Shown in pieces: positions 32,026 to 41,825 of a stretch of 64,000 nucleotides of DNA. The notes beneath the pieces are model-generated. The model did no database searches, was not told where the DNA came from, and worked only from the letters and a program-made list of their open reading frames with translations. The stretch is from positions 1 to 64,000 of the forward strand of contig CAZWFQ010000013.1 in assembly GCA_964633225.1 (NCBI GenBank), read 5' to 3'. The DNA comes from JAKQIM01 sp964633225 (GTDB lineage: Bacteria > Chloroflexota > Anaerolineae > Anaerolineales > UBA4823). Position 1 is the first letter of the stretch. Each line of letters opens with the position of its first letter. A program made the position numbers and the translations under genes.

Positions 32026-34686
32026 ATGAAACCATCCTTATTAAAACTTCAAAAATTCTTCCGCCTCGAAGCCGAGCGGAACTACGATAACCGGGCTGTG
32101 GTTGGCGGGTTAGAGCGCATGCTAGAGACCTGGCAAGCCGAAGCCCAGGCCGACCAACTGCCGCCCGACCTGGTACAGGCTGTGGGGGCCCGCTTGCGCG
32201 ATTATGCAGGCCTGAGCCCCAATTCGCGCGCCGAGATACTTGGCGGATTGTGGAAACGTATCCAACGCGAGGCTGGCGGCGGCTTATCTCCCCTTCAGCC
32301 TGCCACCACGCAAAGCGAAAAGCCCCAGCCCAAAGCCAGCCAACCCGCACCGGCTGGCAAGCCTGCCCCTGCTGGCAGACCAGCCGATGCCTCCCGGCCG
32401 CGCCGCCCTGAGCAGATCGCCCCCAAAGAGCGCCCCGCACCTGCCAGGCCAAGCACCCCCCAAGAAACACCTCCCGATACCACCGCCTCCGTGGAAAGCA
32501 CCGCCACCCGCCCGGCGCCCCAACCCGAGATGGAAGAAGAATTCACCCCTGCTCCGCTGCCCCCGCCGCCAGCCGCACGGCAGCCTGTCTCAGGGCCGCC
32601 CGCGGCCCTGAACGCATCGATCACTGTGCTGCCGGGTGTTGGCCCGCGTCACGGGCAAACCCTCACCCGCCTGGGCCTGCATACCCTTAACGATATGCTG
32701 TACTTCTTCCCCCGCCGCTACGATGATTACACCCAGCTAAAGCCCATCAACCGCTTATCCTATGGCGAAGAAGTCACCGTCATCGGCAGCATCACCAGCC
32801 TCATCACCCGTCCTATTCGCAGCGGGCGCATCCAGGCCTCTGAGGCCGTGGTGGCAGATGGCACCGCATCGCTGCGTGTTACCTGGTTTAACCAGCCCTG
32901 GATCGGCAAGCGCCTGCGGACTGGCATGCAGGTCACCCTTTCAGGCAAGGTGGACCAATACCTGGGCCGCCTGACCATGACCAACCCCGAATGGGAGCCG
33001 ATCGAACAGCAGAACCTGAGTACCAATCGCATCGTCCCTGTTTACCCGCTCACCGCCAACATCACCCAACGCTGGCTGCGCCACCTGATGTACCAGGTGG
33101 TAACATATTGGGCGCCGCGGGTTGCCGACCCCCTGCCTGAGGCCATCCGCCATCCTGCCGGCCTGATGGACCTGGGCCTGGCCCTGGAACAAGCTCATTT
33201 TGCCGAGAACGCCGACCAACTGCGGGCCGCGCGGCACCGCCTGGCCTTCGACGAGATCTTTCTGCTGCAACTGGGCGTCTTGCGCCAGAAGCGCACCTGG
33301 CAAACACGCACCGCCCGTTCTTTCACCGTCACCGATGAGTGGCTGGCAGAGCAGGTGGCTGGTTTACCCTTCCCCCTCACCGGTGCACAGCAGCGCGCCT
33401 TAGCTGACCTGCGCACCGACCTGGCCTCTGGCCGCCCGATGAACCGCCTGCTTCAAGGCGATGTTGGCTCTGGGAAGACCGTCATTGCCGCCCTGGCGGC
33501 AGCCATCCTGGTCAAAGACGCCGCCCAATCGGCCGTTATGGCCCCCACCAGCATCCTGGCCGAACAGCACTACCGCAGTTTTCTCAAGCTATTGGCCGGC
33601 GCAGCAACAACCGAGCCCATGCCAGCCCTTCTGCAGCCAGCCGAAATCCGCTTGCTGGTCGGCGCCACCCCCGAGGCTGAGAAACAGGAGATCCGTGCTG
33701 GGCTGGCTGACGGCAGCATCAAGCTGATCATCGGCACGCACGCCCTGCTAGAAGACCCGGTTATCTTTGCCAACTTGCAGTTGATTGTGGTGGATGAACA
33801 GCACCGCTTTGGCGTTGAACAGCGCGCCCTGCTGCGCGCCAAGGGCGAGAATCCCCATTTGCTGGTGATGACCGCCACCCCCATCCCGCGTTCCCTGGCG
33901 CTCACCATTTACGGCGACCTGGATCTCTCGGTGATGGACGAGATGCCGCCCGGCCGCCAACCCATTGAAACCCATGTCATACTGCCGCGCGAGCGCGAAC
34001 GCGCCTATGCCTTCATCCGCAACCAGGTAGAGCAGGGTCGCCAGGCATTCATCATCTACCCCCTGGTCGAAGAGAGCGAGAACAGCGAGGCCCTGGCGGC
34101 AGTCGAAGAACACGCCCGCCTGCAAAAAGACATCTTCCCCAAGTACCGCCTGGGCCTTCTACATGGCCGCATGAAGCCAGAAGACAAAGAGGCTGTGATG
34201 ACCCAGTTCCGTGATGGGCAGCTTCACATCCTGGTTTCCACCTCGGTAGTTGAGGTGGGCGTAGACGTTCCCAACGCCACCGTGATGCAGGTGGAAGGCG
34301 CAAACCGCTTTGGCCTGGCCCAACTGCACCAATTCCGCGGCCGCGTGGGACGCGGCCAACACCCATCCACCTGTCTTCTCATCCCTGATGATCCCGATGC
34401 CGCCGAGAACCAACGCCTGGCAGCCATGACCGAAACCAACGATGGCTTTGTGTTGGCTGAACGTGACCTTGAACAGCGCGGCCCGGGAGAATTCCTGGGC
34501 ACTCGCCAGGCCGGTTACTCCACCCTGCGCATGGCCAGCCTCACCGATGTGCGCCTGATTGAGAAGGCGCGCCGCTTTGCCCAAGAAATATTTGAAACCG
34601 ATCCCGAGCTCGCCAAACCCGAGCACAGCCTGCTGGCGCAGGCACTGCAGCGATTCTGGAACAGTGGGCAAGGCGATATTAGCTGA
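32026..34686 (+). CDS. recG: ATP-dependent DNA helicase RecG with long N-terminal extension
   Basis: 886 residues. RecG reverses stalled replication forks. The canonical protein begins near residue 199 with ITVLPGVGPRH, then the wedge/OB domain, Walker A GDVGSGKT, DEQHRFG (DExH box), MTATPIPRSLA, STSVVEVGVDVP and QFRGRVGRG. Residues 1-80 form an extra helical domain and 80-195 a Pro/Ala-rich linker, making it about 200 residues longer than E. coli RecG. The ATG at 32026 has TACAAT 9 nt upstream and no Shine-Dalgarno sequence, so there may be an internal leaderless promoter in addition to read-through from the fak genes. Confidence 0.96.
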   Translation: MKPSLLKLQKFFRLEAERNYDNRAVVGGLERMLETWQAEAQADQLPPDLVQAVGARLRDYAGLSPNSRAEILGGLWKRIQREAGGGLSPLQPATTQSEKPQPKASQPAPAGKPAPAGRPADASRPRRPEQIAPKERPAPARPSTPQETPPDTTASVESTATRPAPQPEMEEEFTPAPLPPPPAARQPVSGPPAALNASITVLPGVGPRHGQTLTRLGLHTLNDMLYFFPRRYDDYTQLKPINRLSYGEEVTVIGSITSLITRPIRSGRIQASEAVVADGTASLRVTWFNQPWIGKRLRTGMQVTLSGKVDQYLGRLTMTNPEWEPIEQQNLSTNRIVPVYPLTANITQRWLRHLMYQVVTYWAPRVADPLPEAIRHPAGLMDLGLALEQAHFAENADQLRAARHRLAFDEIFLLQLGVLRQKRTWQTRTARSFTVTDEWLAEQVAGLPFPLTGAQQRALADLRTDLASGRPMNRLLQGDVGSGKTVIAALAAAILVKDAAQSAVMAPTSILAEQHYRSFLKLLAGAATTEPMPALLQPAEIRLLVGATPEAEKQEIRAGLADGSIKLIIGTHALLEDPVIFANLQLIVVDEQHRFGVEQRALLRAKGENPHLLVMTATPIPRSLALTIYGDLDLSVMDEMPPGRQPIETHVILPRERERAYAFIRNQVEQGRQAFIIYPLVEESENSEALAAVEEHARLQKDIFPKYRLGLLHGRMKPEDKEAVMTQFRDGQLHILVSTSVVEVGVDVPNATVMQVEGANRFGLAQLHQFRGRVGRGQHPSTCLLIPDDPDAAENQRLAAMTETNDGFVLAERDLEQRGPGEFLGTRQAGYSTLRMASLTDVRLIEKARRFAQEIFETDPELAKPEHSLLAQALQRFWNSGQGDIS

Positions 34687-34721
34687 GATCCAAAAACCAT
34701 CTCTTCTAGGGAATACAGACC

Positions 34722-35249
34722 ATGACCATCCGAGCACTTTTTCCGGGAACTTTTGACCCCATTCACTATGGCCATATGAACATTGCGCGCCGCGCGGCGC
34801 GCGTATTCGACGAGGTCGTCATTGCGGTATATGACCGCCCGCTTAAGTCACTGGTCTTTACACCTGAAGAGCGCATTGCCATGGCCCGCCAGGCAGTGGA
34901 AGGCGACCCGAAGATCAGTGTCATGGGCTACAGCGGCTTGACCGTGCACTTTTGCCAGAAAATCGGTATCGGGGTCATCATCCGCGGCCTGCGCGTCTTC
35001 TCAGACTTCGAATATGAATTCCGCATGGCCCTGGCCAATAATCGCCTGGTGCCTGAGATCGAGGTCATTTCATTTATCACCCACGAAGAGCACACCTTCC
35101 TCTCGTCTTCCACCGTGCGTGAGATTGCATCACTAGGTGGAGATGTCAGCAGCATGGTGCCCGCGCATGTAGAAGCGGCCCTAAGACAACGCTTCAATGA
35201 GCTTGGACCAAGCCAACAGATCGTCCCCCCCACATCCATGCGAGACTGA
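34722..35249 (+). CDS. coaD: Phosphopantetheine adenylyltransferase
   Basis: 175 residues. Catalyses the fourth step of coenzyme A synthesis, joining AMP from ATP to 4'-phosphopantetheine. Nucleotidyltransferase motifs are PGTFDPIHYGHMNI (the HxGH-type signature, here HYGH), DRPLKS, RGLRVFSDFEYEF and LSSSTVREIA (ISSTxxR-like). Length and motif order are standard. It lies 35 bp after recG in the same direction. Confidence 0.96.
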   Translation: MTIRALFPGTFDPIHYGHMNIARRAARVFDEVVIAVYDRPLKSLVFTPEERIAMARQAVEGDPKISVMGYSGLTVHFCQKIGIGVIIRGLRVFSDFEYEFRMALANNRLVPEIEVISFITHEEHTFLSSSTVREIASLGGDVSSMVPAHVEAALRQRFNELGPSQQIVPPTSMRD

Positions 35250-35406
35250 GGGAGAACCAGGCAAGACATCCCTGAAAAAGGTTGACGTTTTGACCGTTTC
35301 CGTGTAATCTTTATTCTATCTATTCGCTTCATACAAAGATCTTGCCCCAGATTGTGGGGTATAGCACGAATCTTGCATCATAGATGGTTGAAAATTGGAG
35401 GGCCTT

Positions 35407-35865
35407 ATGGATATCTTACAGATGATTGACCGCTTAGAGGAGCTGCTGAACGAAAGCCGCCCCCTGCCTTTCACCCACAATGTGATCGTGGATGAAGACC
35501 GCATGCTTGATCTGATCGATCAAATGCGCGTTTCGATCCCCGAAGAAGTTAAGAAGGCGCAGCAGTTCTTGGCGCAGCGCGACCGTCTCATGGCCCAGGC
35601 GCAAGAAGAAGCCAACCGCACGATTGCCATCGCCCGTGAAAAGGGTGAACAGCTCGTCGAGCGCGATCCTATTGTCCAGGCAGCCCAGATCCAGGCTCAG
35701 CAGATCATCGAAAAAGCCCACGGCGATGGCGACGCCATCCGCGCCGACGCCGATGGCTACGTTTACGATACGTTGACCGGCCTGGAGGTTGAGCTGGACC
35801 GCATCCTGACTCAAGTGCGTAACGGCATCCGCACCTTGCAGACGGAAGAGCCAAAGAGCGAGTAA
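35407..35865 (+). CDS. Coiled-coil protein of unknown function downstream of coaD
   Basis: 152 residues, strongly helical and charged: an N-terminal MDILQMIDRLEELLNES, then VPIPEEVKKA-like and a long coiled coil (about 55-120) rich in Ala, Gln, Glu and Arg. It resembles proteins annotated as ATPase or ATP-synthase-B-like that often follow coaD in Gram-positive and Chloroflexota genomes. The role is unknown, perhaps DivIVA-like scaffolding. ATG 35407 has GGAGG 5 nt upstream. Confidence 0.8.
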   Translation: MDILQMIDRLEELLNESRPLPFTHNVIVDEDRMLDLIDQMRVSIPEEVKKAQQFLAQRDRLMAQAQEEANRTIAIAREKGEQLVERDPIVQAAQIQAQQIIEKAHGDGDAIRADADGYVYDTLTGLEVELDRILTQVRNGIRTLQTEEPKSE

Positions 35866-35877
35866 GAACACTCCCTG

Positions 35878-35908
35878 AACCGCCCTGCTGTCAAGGCAGG
35901 GCGGTTTT
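35878..35908 (+). terminator. Rho-independent terminator after the coaD-coiled coil genes
   Basis: AACCGCCCTGC (35878-35888) pairs with GCAGGGCGGTT (35896-35906), an 11-bp GC-rich stem with a 7-nt loop followed by TT. Confidence 0.85.
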
Positions 35909-35925
35909 CCAATACCCAAATCCGC

Positions 35926-38900
35926 ATGTCATCCTTTACAGGTCATCCAACCCCACACGCTTCGAACAACGACCGGGCCGTCACGGATCACCAGCCCCTG
36001 TGCGGCCCCAAGCTTCACCTGATGCGCACAGGGTGGACCCTGGTGATCCTGCTGGCATTTGGTCTCTTCATCTTATCTATTCCATCTACCCTTGGCCGCC
36101 TGGCACAGGTGATGCCCCAGCCCGACCGGGCCTGGTTCAGCGCCTACAACTTACCGGTTGAGATCTACATCTACTTCATCCTCTTTTTGGATATCATCAC
36201 CCTGCTGGGGTTTGCAATCCCTGGCTTCCTCATCTTTTTCAGCAAAACGAACGATTGGATGGCAGCCCTGGTTTCGGTGGCTCTGATCACCTTTGGGGTG
36301 ACGGTGACCAGTTCGCTCGGGGCCCTGGAATTCGGCCGCCCCATCCTGTCTAAGCTGACCTTACTGCTGCGTGGGATTGGCGTTGCCAGTACCCTCTTTG
36401 TACTCTATCTCTTCCCAGATGGGCATTTTGTCCCCAAGATAACCCGCATCCTGGCTGTGATCTGGCTGTTCTGGTTAGCAGCCTATGCTGCCATCCCTGC
36501 CGCCACCATCAACCTCGAAGAAGCCCACCCCCTCCTGCGTTTTTTGGCTTACCGGTTCTTCTCAGACCCCGGCATGCTCCAGGTGATGCAGCAAAATATG
36601 CGCACCGGCAGCCTGGCGGTTGTGCTCCTGGTCTGGTTTGGCAGCGGCATCCTGGCACAAAATCACCGCATCCGGCACCATGCTACCCCGGCTCAAAAGC
36701 AGCAAACCAAGTGGATCGTTCTAGGGATTACCGCCGCCTTCATCGGCGCAATCGTTTATTATGGTCTGCAGCGCATGTTCCCCGTCTTGGTACAGCCCGG
36801 GGGCGCCCACCTGCTGTACGAATTTATTGGGCTGAGTCTTTACCGGGCTGCCTTGCTGCTGGTGGCTTTTTCGTTTGCCATTTCCATTTCCCTGTACAAG
36901 CTGTGGGATATTGATTTCATCATCAACCGCACCCTGGTCTACAGCCTGCTGACCGGCCTGCTGGGGGCCGGCTTTGTCCTGGAGATCTTAGGCCTGCAGT
37001 ACCTGTTCAGCCGCTTCACCGAAATTGACTCGACCATTTTCGTGGTCATCTCCACCGTGGTGCTCATGCTGCTCACCCAGCCGCTCTACCACCGTATCCA
37101 GCGCTTCATCGACCGGCGGTTCTACCGAGAGCAAGTAGACTTCCGCCAGGCCTTCACCAGCTTCTCCAAACAGGTACGCACGATCATTGATCTGCCCGAG
37201 CTGCTCGATGTGTTGGTGGAGCGCACCACGGGCCTGCTGCACATCGCCCACGGGGCCGTCTTCTTGTATAGCCATCAAGACCACAAACTTACCCTGGCTG
37301 AAGAGCGCAACATTGAGCTGCCATCCACTACCACCCTAGACCTGGACTGGTCGGACGAACAGGTGCTGAACAAAGGCAGCGTGGTCAGCCGCATGCGCCA
37401 CCCCACCTTCCCCATGCTGGTGCCCCTGATGGCCCCGCAAAAATTAGATGCCCTTACCAGCAAAGACGGCGCCCCCTCTACTGCAACCCCGGCCCTTTTG
37501 GGTGTACTGGCCCTGGGTCCTCAGCATTCCGGCCTGAGTTACTCGCGCGAGAATCGCGATCTACTGCTTGGCCTGGCTGACCAGGCTGGCACCGCCATTT
37601 ACGTTGCCATGCTGATGCAAGAAAAAGAGGCCGAGGTCTTGCGCCGCGAAGAAGCCGAACACAGCCTGGATCTTCACCGCAGTTCTCCCCTGGGCCAGGC
37701 TGAAGCGCGCGCCCAGGTGCTAACTGCTAACCCGGCCGGCGCCATTGCCACGCTGCATGAGTTGGCCCAGGCTGCCGGAGGCAATCCTGATGCGGCCCAA
37801 ATGCTGGCCAATCTGCCCAATGCCCTCAATAACCTGGGCGAATCTGCCCTGTCATCCCTGGCTGAAGGCTATCATTATCTCTACAGCAGCCAGTACACCA
37901 CCGAGCTGCTGCCGGTTGGGCTGCGCAACCTGATTGCTCGTCTGATCGACCCCCAAGCCAGCGGCTGGGAAAATGCCGAACAAGCCCTGTCTATTTACCA
38001 GCGCTGCCACATGGCGCTTGAAGCCAACTCGATCCCCCAGATCCTTGAGCTGCCAGATGATGCTGTGCCTGCCCCGCCGTGCCTGAGCAGCCTGGCGCAG
38101 ACCTTGCTGGGTTTCCAATCAGTGGTCACCCTGCTGAACGCGTACGAACGCGTGGACTCGCCCCAAGATCGCCTGGCCTACCTGGCATCGGCCGTTGAGC
38201 GCCTGCGCCATGTAGAGCGCAGCGCCCGCGCCGAGCTGGGCAGCGCTGACCGCGCCATTGCCCAGAGCATCGCCGAGAGTTGGTTGGCCATCATCACCGG
38301 CACCATCAGCGAGCTGCAGGCCCGCTCACGCCTGGTATTCCAACTGCTCACCCGCCACACCTGGCAGGTGGATGTGGTTTCTCTGGCACTTAACGTGCGC
38401 AACGAAGGGCGCGGCGCAGCGCTCAACGTGCGCGTTTCCCTGGCCTCTGACCCGGCCTACACCCTGCTAGACAGCAGCGCCACCGTAGAACGCCTGGCTT
38501 ATGGCGAAGAAACCCAGGTCACCTTGCGCATCCGCCCTCACCTGGAGGCCGGCAAAGATCATTTCCGCGCTCGTTTTGTCATTCTTTACACCGATCCGCG
38601 CGGCCCCGACCAGGTGGAAAACTATGCCGATATGATCCACCTCCTGGCGGCCGAAAACGATTACCAGTTCATCCCCAATCCTTATGTTGTCGGCACTCCC
38701 TTACAGACCGGCTCGCCGCTCTTCTTTGGCCGAGAAGACATCATCACTTTCATCAAAGAGAATCTCGCCGCCCTGCACCGCAATAACCTGGTGCTGATCG
38801 GTCAACGCCGCACCGGCAAGACCTCTCTGCTCAAGCAAATGCCGGCCCATCTGGATGACAATTACCTGCCTGTGTACCTGGATGGGCAAGCCCTGGGCCT

Positions 38901-39828
38901 GGATCCCGGCCTGCCCAACTTCTTCCTCAGCCTGGCAACCGAGATCAGTTTTGCCTTAGAAGACCGCGGCTTCGAGATCGAGCCGCCCAGCCTGCAAGAT
39001 TTTACCGCCAGCCCATCGGCAGCCTTTGAGCACACCTTCTTGAACCGCGTGCGCCAGGCCATCGGCGAGCGCCACCTGCTGCTCATGTTGGATGAATTCG
39101 AAGAGCTAGAGACCGCCGTGCGCCGCGGCGATCTGGAAGCATCCATCTTCAGCTTCTTACGCCACCTCATCCAACACACGCCCAACCTGAGCGTCATCTT
39201 TTGCGGTACCCACCGCCTCGAAGAGCTGGCAGCCGATTACTGGAATGTACTCTTCAACATCAGCATCTATCGCCACATTGCCTTCTTGGAACAGACCGAG
39301 GGCCTGCGCCTGGTGCAAGACCCGGTGGCAGTGCACGGCATGCATTATGACGACCTGGCCCTGGATAAGATCTGGCGCATTACCGCCGGGCATCCCTATT
39401 TTCTGCAACTCTTGTGCCACAGCCTCGTAAACCATCATAACAAGGTCCAGCGCAGCTACATGACCATTGCCGATGTCAACACCGCCCTGGACGAGATCCT
39501 GGCTTCTGGCGAAGCGCACTTTGTCTATTTATGGGCTGAATCCTCTCCCCTCGAGCGGGTGACGCTCACCGCCATGACACGCCTGATGCCCCTGACCGGC
39601 CAGATCAGCCCGGCCCAGATTGCAGATTATCTTGAAGAGCGCGGTGTAAGCTTTGAACGCCAGAATATTGCTGAAGGCCTGCACCGCCTGGCCCTACGTG
39701 ATATACTGAATGCCAACACCTCTGATGACAGCATGGGTGAGACCTACCGTTGGAAGCTGGGCCTCTTGGGTTTATGGGTTGAAAAATACAAATCCATGAG
39801 CCGTGTCATTGACGAGATGAGAAAATAA
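35926..39828 (+). CDS. Giant membrane sensor with GAF domain and C-terminal STAND/AAA ATPase
   Basis: 1300 residues, not assignable to a named protein. Residues about 36-392 contain nine or ten membrane spans, like the input domains of Chloroflexota histidine kinases; after the last span comes RFIDRRFYREQ, then a GAF domain (about 406-565) and a short coiled coil. A helical middle (590-810) and an Ig-like beta-sandwich (about 815-907, LALNVRNEGRGAA) lead to an ATPase (about 918-1200) with NPYVVGTP, FFGRED, Walker A GQRRTGKTS (near 958) and Walker B LLMLDEFEE (near 1055), and a winged-helix C-terminus. The expected histidine kinase is absent: the ATPase takes its place. Start uncertain (ATG 35926 or 36022). 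The next gene begins 1 bp after its stop. Confidence 0.85.
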   Translation: MSSFTGHPTPHASNNDRAVTDHQPLCGPKLHLMRTGWTLVILLAFGLFILSIPSTLGRLAQVMPQPDRAWFSAYNLPVEIYIYFILFLDIITLLGFAIPGFLIFFSKTNDWMAALVSVALITFGVTVTSSLGALEFGRPILSKLTLLLRGIGVASTLFVLYLFPDGHFVPKITRILAVIWLFWLAAYAAIPAATINLEEAHPLLRFLAYRFFSDPGMLQVMQQNMRTGSLAVVLLVWFGSGILAQNHRIRHHATPAQKQQTKWIVLGITAAFIGAIVYYGLQRMFPVLVQPGGAHLLYEFIGLSLYRAALLLVAFSFAISISLYKLWDIDFIINRTLVYSLLTGLLGAGFVLEILGLQYLFSRFTEIDSTIFVVISTVVLMLLTQPLYHRIQRFIDRRFYREQVDFRQAFTSFSKQVRTIIDLPELLDVLVERTTGLLHIAHGAVFLYSHQDHKLTLAEERNIELPSTTTLDLDWSDEQVLNKGSVVSRMRHPTFPMLVPLMAPQKLDALTSKDGAPSTATPALLGVLALGPQHSGLSYSRENRDLLLGLADQAGTAIYVAMLMQEKEAEVLRREEAEHSLDLHRSSPLGQAEARAQVLTANPAGAIATLHELAQAAGGNPDAAQMLANLPNALNNLGESALSSLAEGYHYLYSSQYTTELLPVGLRNLIARLIDPQASGWENAEQALSIYQRCHMALEANSIPQILELPDDAVPAPPCLSSLAQTLLGFQSVVTLLNAYERVDSPQDRLAYLASAVERLRHVERSARAELGSADRAIAQSIAESWLAIITGTISELQARSRLVFQLLTRHTWQVDVVSLALNVRNEGRGAALNVRVSLASDPAYTLLDSSATVERLAYGEETQVTLRIRPHLEAGKDHFRARFVILYTDPRGPDQVENYADMIHLLAAENDYQFIPNPYVVGTPLQTGSPLFFGREDIITFIKENLAALHRNNLVLIGQRRTGKTSLLKQMPAHLDDNYLPVYLDGQALGLDPGLPNFFLSLATEISFALEDRGFEIEPPSLQDFTASPSAAFEHTFLNRVRQAIGERHLLLMLDEFEELETAVRRGDLEASIFSFLRHLIQHTPNLSVIFCGTHRLEELAADYWNVLFNISIYRHIAFLEQTEGLRLVQDPVAVHGMHYDDLALDKIWRITAGHPYFLQLLCHSLVNHHNKVQRSYMTIADVNTALDEILASGEAHFVYLWAESSPLERVTLTAMTRLMPLTGQISPAQIADYLEERGVSFERQNIAEGLHRLALRDILNANTSDDSMGETYRWKLGLLGLWVEKYKSMSRVIDEMRK

Positions 39829-39829
39829 C

Positions 39830-41794
39830 ATGCCAAACCCTTACGTCTCACGCGGGCCGGTGCGCGAACCGGCCATGTTCTTTGGGAGAGAAAACGAACT
39901 CCATGAAATAGCATCCTTCTTGCGGGGCAACCAATCCGTCTCGATCGTTGGGCCGCGCAAGATCGGCAAGACCTCACTCCTCTTCCATCTAATGCGCTCG
40001 TCCACCTTCACCAGCCTGGGACTGGACGAAAACTTTCTTTTCGTTTACCTGGATTGCGAGGTCTTGGGTGATGGCAGCCACGAAGAGATCTTTGGCCAGT
40101 TTGCCGTTGAGATTGCCGAAGCTTTGCATGAGCGCGGGCAGGCCCCAGAGCCCGCCCTGGATGATGCCGCCGACAAACCAGGGCGCCTGGCGTTTGAGCG
40201 CGCCATCCGCCGCCTGAACCAGCGCGGCCTGCGGGTCGTCCTCTTATTGGATGAATTTGAGCGCATCAGCACCAACCCAAGCCTGGATGTCAACTTTTTC
40301 AATGCTTTGCGTTCTGCCGCCGGCCGTTACCAGTTGGCTTATCTCACCGCGTCAGCGCTCCCGCTCATTCAACTAACCTACTCGGGCAGATCGCAAGAGA
40401 TTCTTTCTAGCCCCTTCTTCAATATTTTTGCCCCCCTCTACCTGGGCCTGCTCTCAGAAACCGAAGCCCGCCAATTGATCCGCCAACCCAGCCAGGCTGC
40501 CGGGATAACCTTCACCCCTGAGCTTGAAAATTTTATCTACACCCTGGTCGGCGGCCAACCATTGGCCCTGCAGGTGGCTTGCTTCTACAGCCTGGATCAT
40601 CCCAACGATCCAGAAGCCATCGAACAATCTACCACCCAAGAACTGGGCGCCCACTTCCAATACTACTGGCACAACCTGACCCCCGCCGAACAGGCCATCC
40701 TTCGCCAGGTAGATGAAATTGCCGGAAGAGCCGCTTCAGATACCACCCTGCGCGGCCTGCTGCGCGATCTGACACAGAAATCTCTGCTGATTGCCGAGGG
40801 CAACACATATTGCTACCCCAGCCGGGCCTGGGCAACCTTCGTAGCTGCCCAACAGCCCACCAACCCCACCGGCGAACGCTTCTCTTCAACCACCATGCTC
40901 ATCACCGGCACCCAGGTGGGACCTTACGAAGTGCTGGAACCGATCGGACGGGGCGGCATGTCAGAGGTCTACAAAGGCCGCCACACCCGCCTGGACCGCA
41001 GCGTAGCGATCAAGATCCTGCCAGCCGGCCTGGCAACTGAAGCCGACTTCCGCTCTCGCTTCGAGCGCGAAGCACGGGCAGTGGCTTCTCTGCGCCACCC
41101 CAACATCGTACAGGTCTTCGATTTTGGTGATATCAGCGGCACCTACTACATGGTGATGGAATACATTGCTGGCAAAGACCTCTCCAGCATTATCCGTGAG
41201 CGCGGTCGTTTGCCCATTGACCAGATTGCCCACGTGTTGAAGGAAGTCAGCTCGGCCCTGGATTACGCCCACGAACTGGGCCTGGTGCACCGTGATGTCA
41301 AGCCATCCAACATCCTGCTCCAGCCCCTGGATGAGCGCGCCGCCCACAGCGGCGAACGGACCGAAACCTGGATCAGGGCTGAACAGAACCTGCGGCCGGG
41401 CATACCCTTCCATGCCATTCTCACCGACTTCGGCATTGCCAAGATGCGGGGCGGCGATACGGCAGCCACCAAAACCGGCCTGATGATGGGCACCCTCAAC
41501 TACATGGCTCCCGAACAGATCCGCTCGGCCGGTGAAGTGGATGGCCGCGCCGACACCTATGCCCTGGGCGTAGTGGCCTACCAGATGCTGACCGGCCAAC
41601 TGCCCTTTGCAGCCGACAACCCCGGCGCCATGATGCTGGCCCATCTCCAACTGCCTGCCCCCGACCCACGCGAGCTGGCACCCGAAACCCCATCCAAGAT
41701 CGCGCGCGCCATTTTACGCGCCCTGGCCAAAGACCCCCAAGAACGCTTCGATACTAGCTGCGCCTTTGCGGCTGAATTCGCCCTCGCGAGCTGA
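39830..41794 (+). CDS. STAND/AAA ATPase fused to a Hanks-type Ser/Thr kinase
   Basis: 654 residues. Residues 1-345: an ATPase of the same type as the upstream gene (MPNPYVSRGP, MFFGREN, Walker A GPRKIGKTS, Walker B VVLLLDEFERI) with a winged-helix end. Residues 365-654: a kinase with GRGGMSEVYKG, ATP Lys in VAIKILPAG, VHRDVKPSNILL, TDFGIAKM and MAPEQI. About 30 extra residues sit between the catalytic loop and the DFG motif (QPLDERAAHSGERTE region), unusual for bacterial kinases. No membrane span. Its gene begins 1 bp after the membrane ATPase gene, so the two products are likely made together and may oligomerise through their ATPases, coupling nucleotide state to phosphorylation. Confidence 0.9.
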   Translation: MPNPYVSRGPVREPAMFFGRENELHEIASFLRGNQSVSIVGPRKIGKTSLLFHLMRSSTFTSLGLDENFLFVYLDCEVLGDGSHEEIFGQFAVEIAEALHERGQAPEPALDDAADKPGRLAFERAIRRLNQRGLRVVLLLDEFERISTNPSLDVNFFNALRSAAGRYQLAYLTASALPLIQLTYSGRSQEILSSPFFNIFAPLYLGLLSETEARQLIRQPSQAAGITFTPELENFIYTLVGGQPLALQVACFYSLDHPNDPEAIEQSTTQELGAHFQYYWHNLTPAEQAILRQVDEIAGRAASDTTLRGLLRDLTQKSLLIAEGNTYCYPSRAWATFVAAQQPTNPTGERFSSTTMLITGTQVGPYEVLEPIGRGGMSEVYKGRHTRLDRSVAIKILPAGLATEADFRSRFEREARAVASLRHPNIVQVFDFGDISGTYYMVMEYIAGKDLSSIIRERGRLPIDQIAHVLKEVSSALDYAHELGLVHRDVKPSNILLQPLDERAAHSGERTETWIRAEQNLRPGIPFHAILTDFGIAKMRGGDTAATKTGLMMGTLNYMAPEQIRSAGEVDGRADTYALGVVAYQMLTGQLPFAADNPGAMMLAHLQLPAPDPRELAPETPSKIARAILRALAKDPQERFDTSCAFAAEFALAS

Positions 41795-41825
41795 CCCGGC
41801 CCGCGGGAACAACCTGGAGCAACTT

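Noticed and set aside
32295..32624. Gly-rich minus-strand frame in the recG linker
   Set aside because: It arises from the Pro/Ala codons of the RecG linker and shows no independent start signals.
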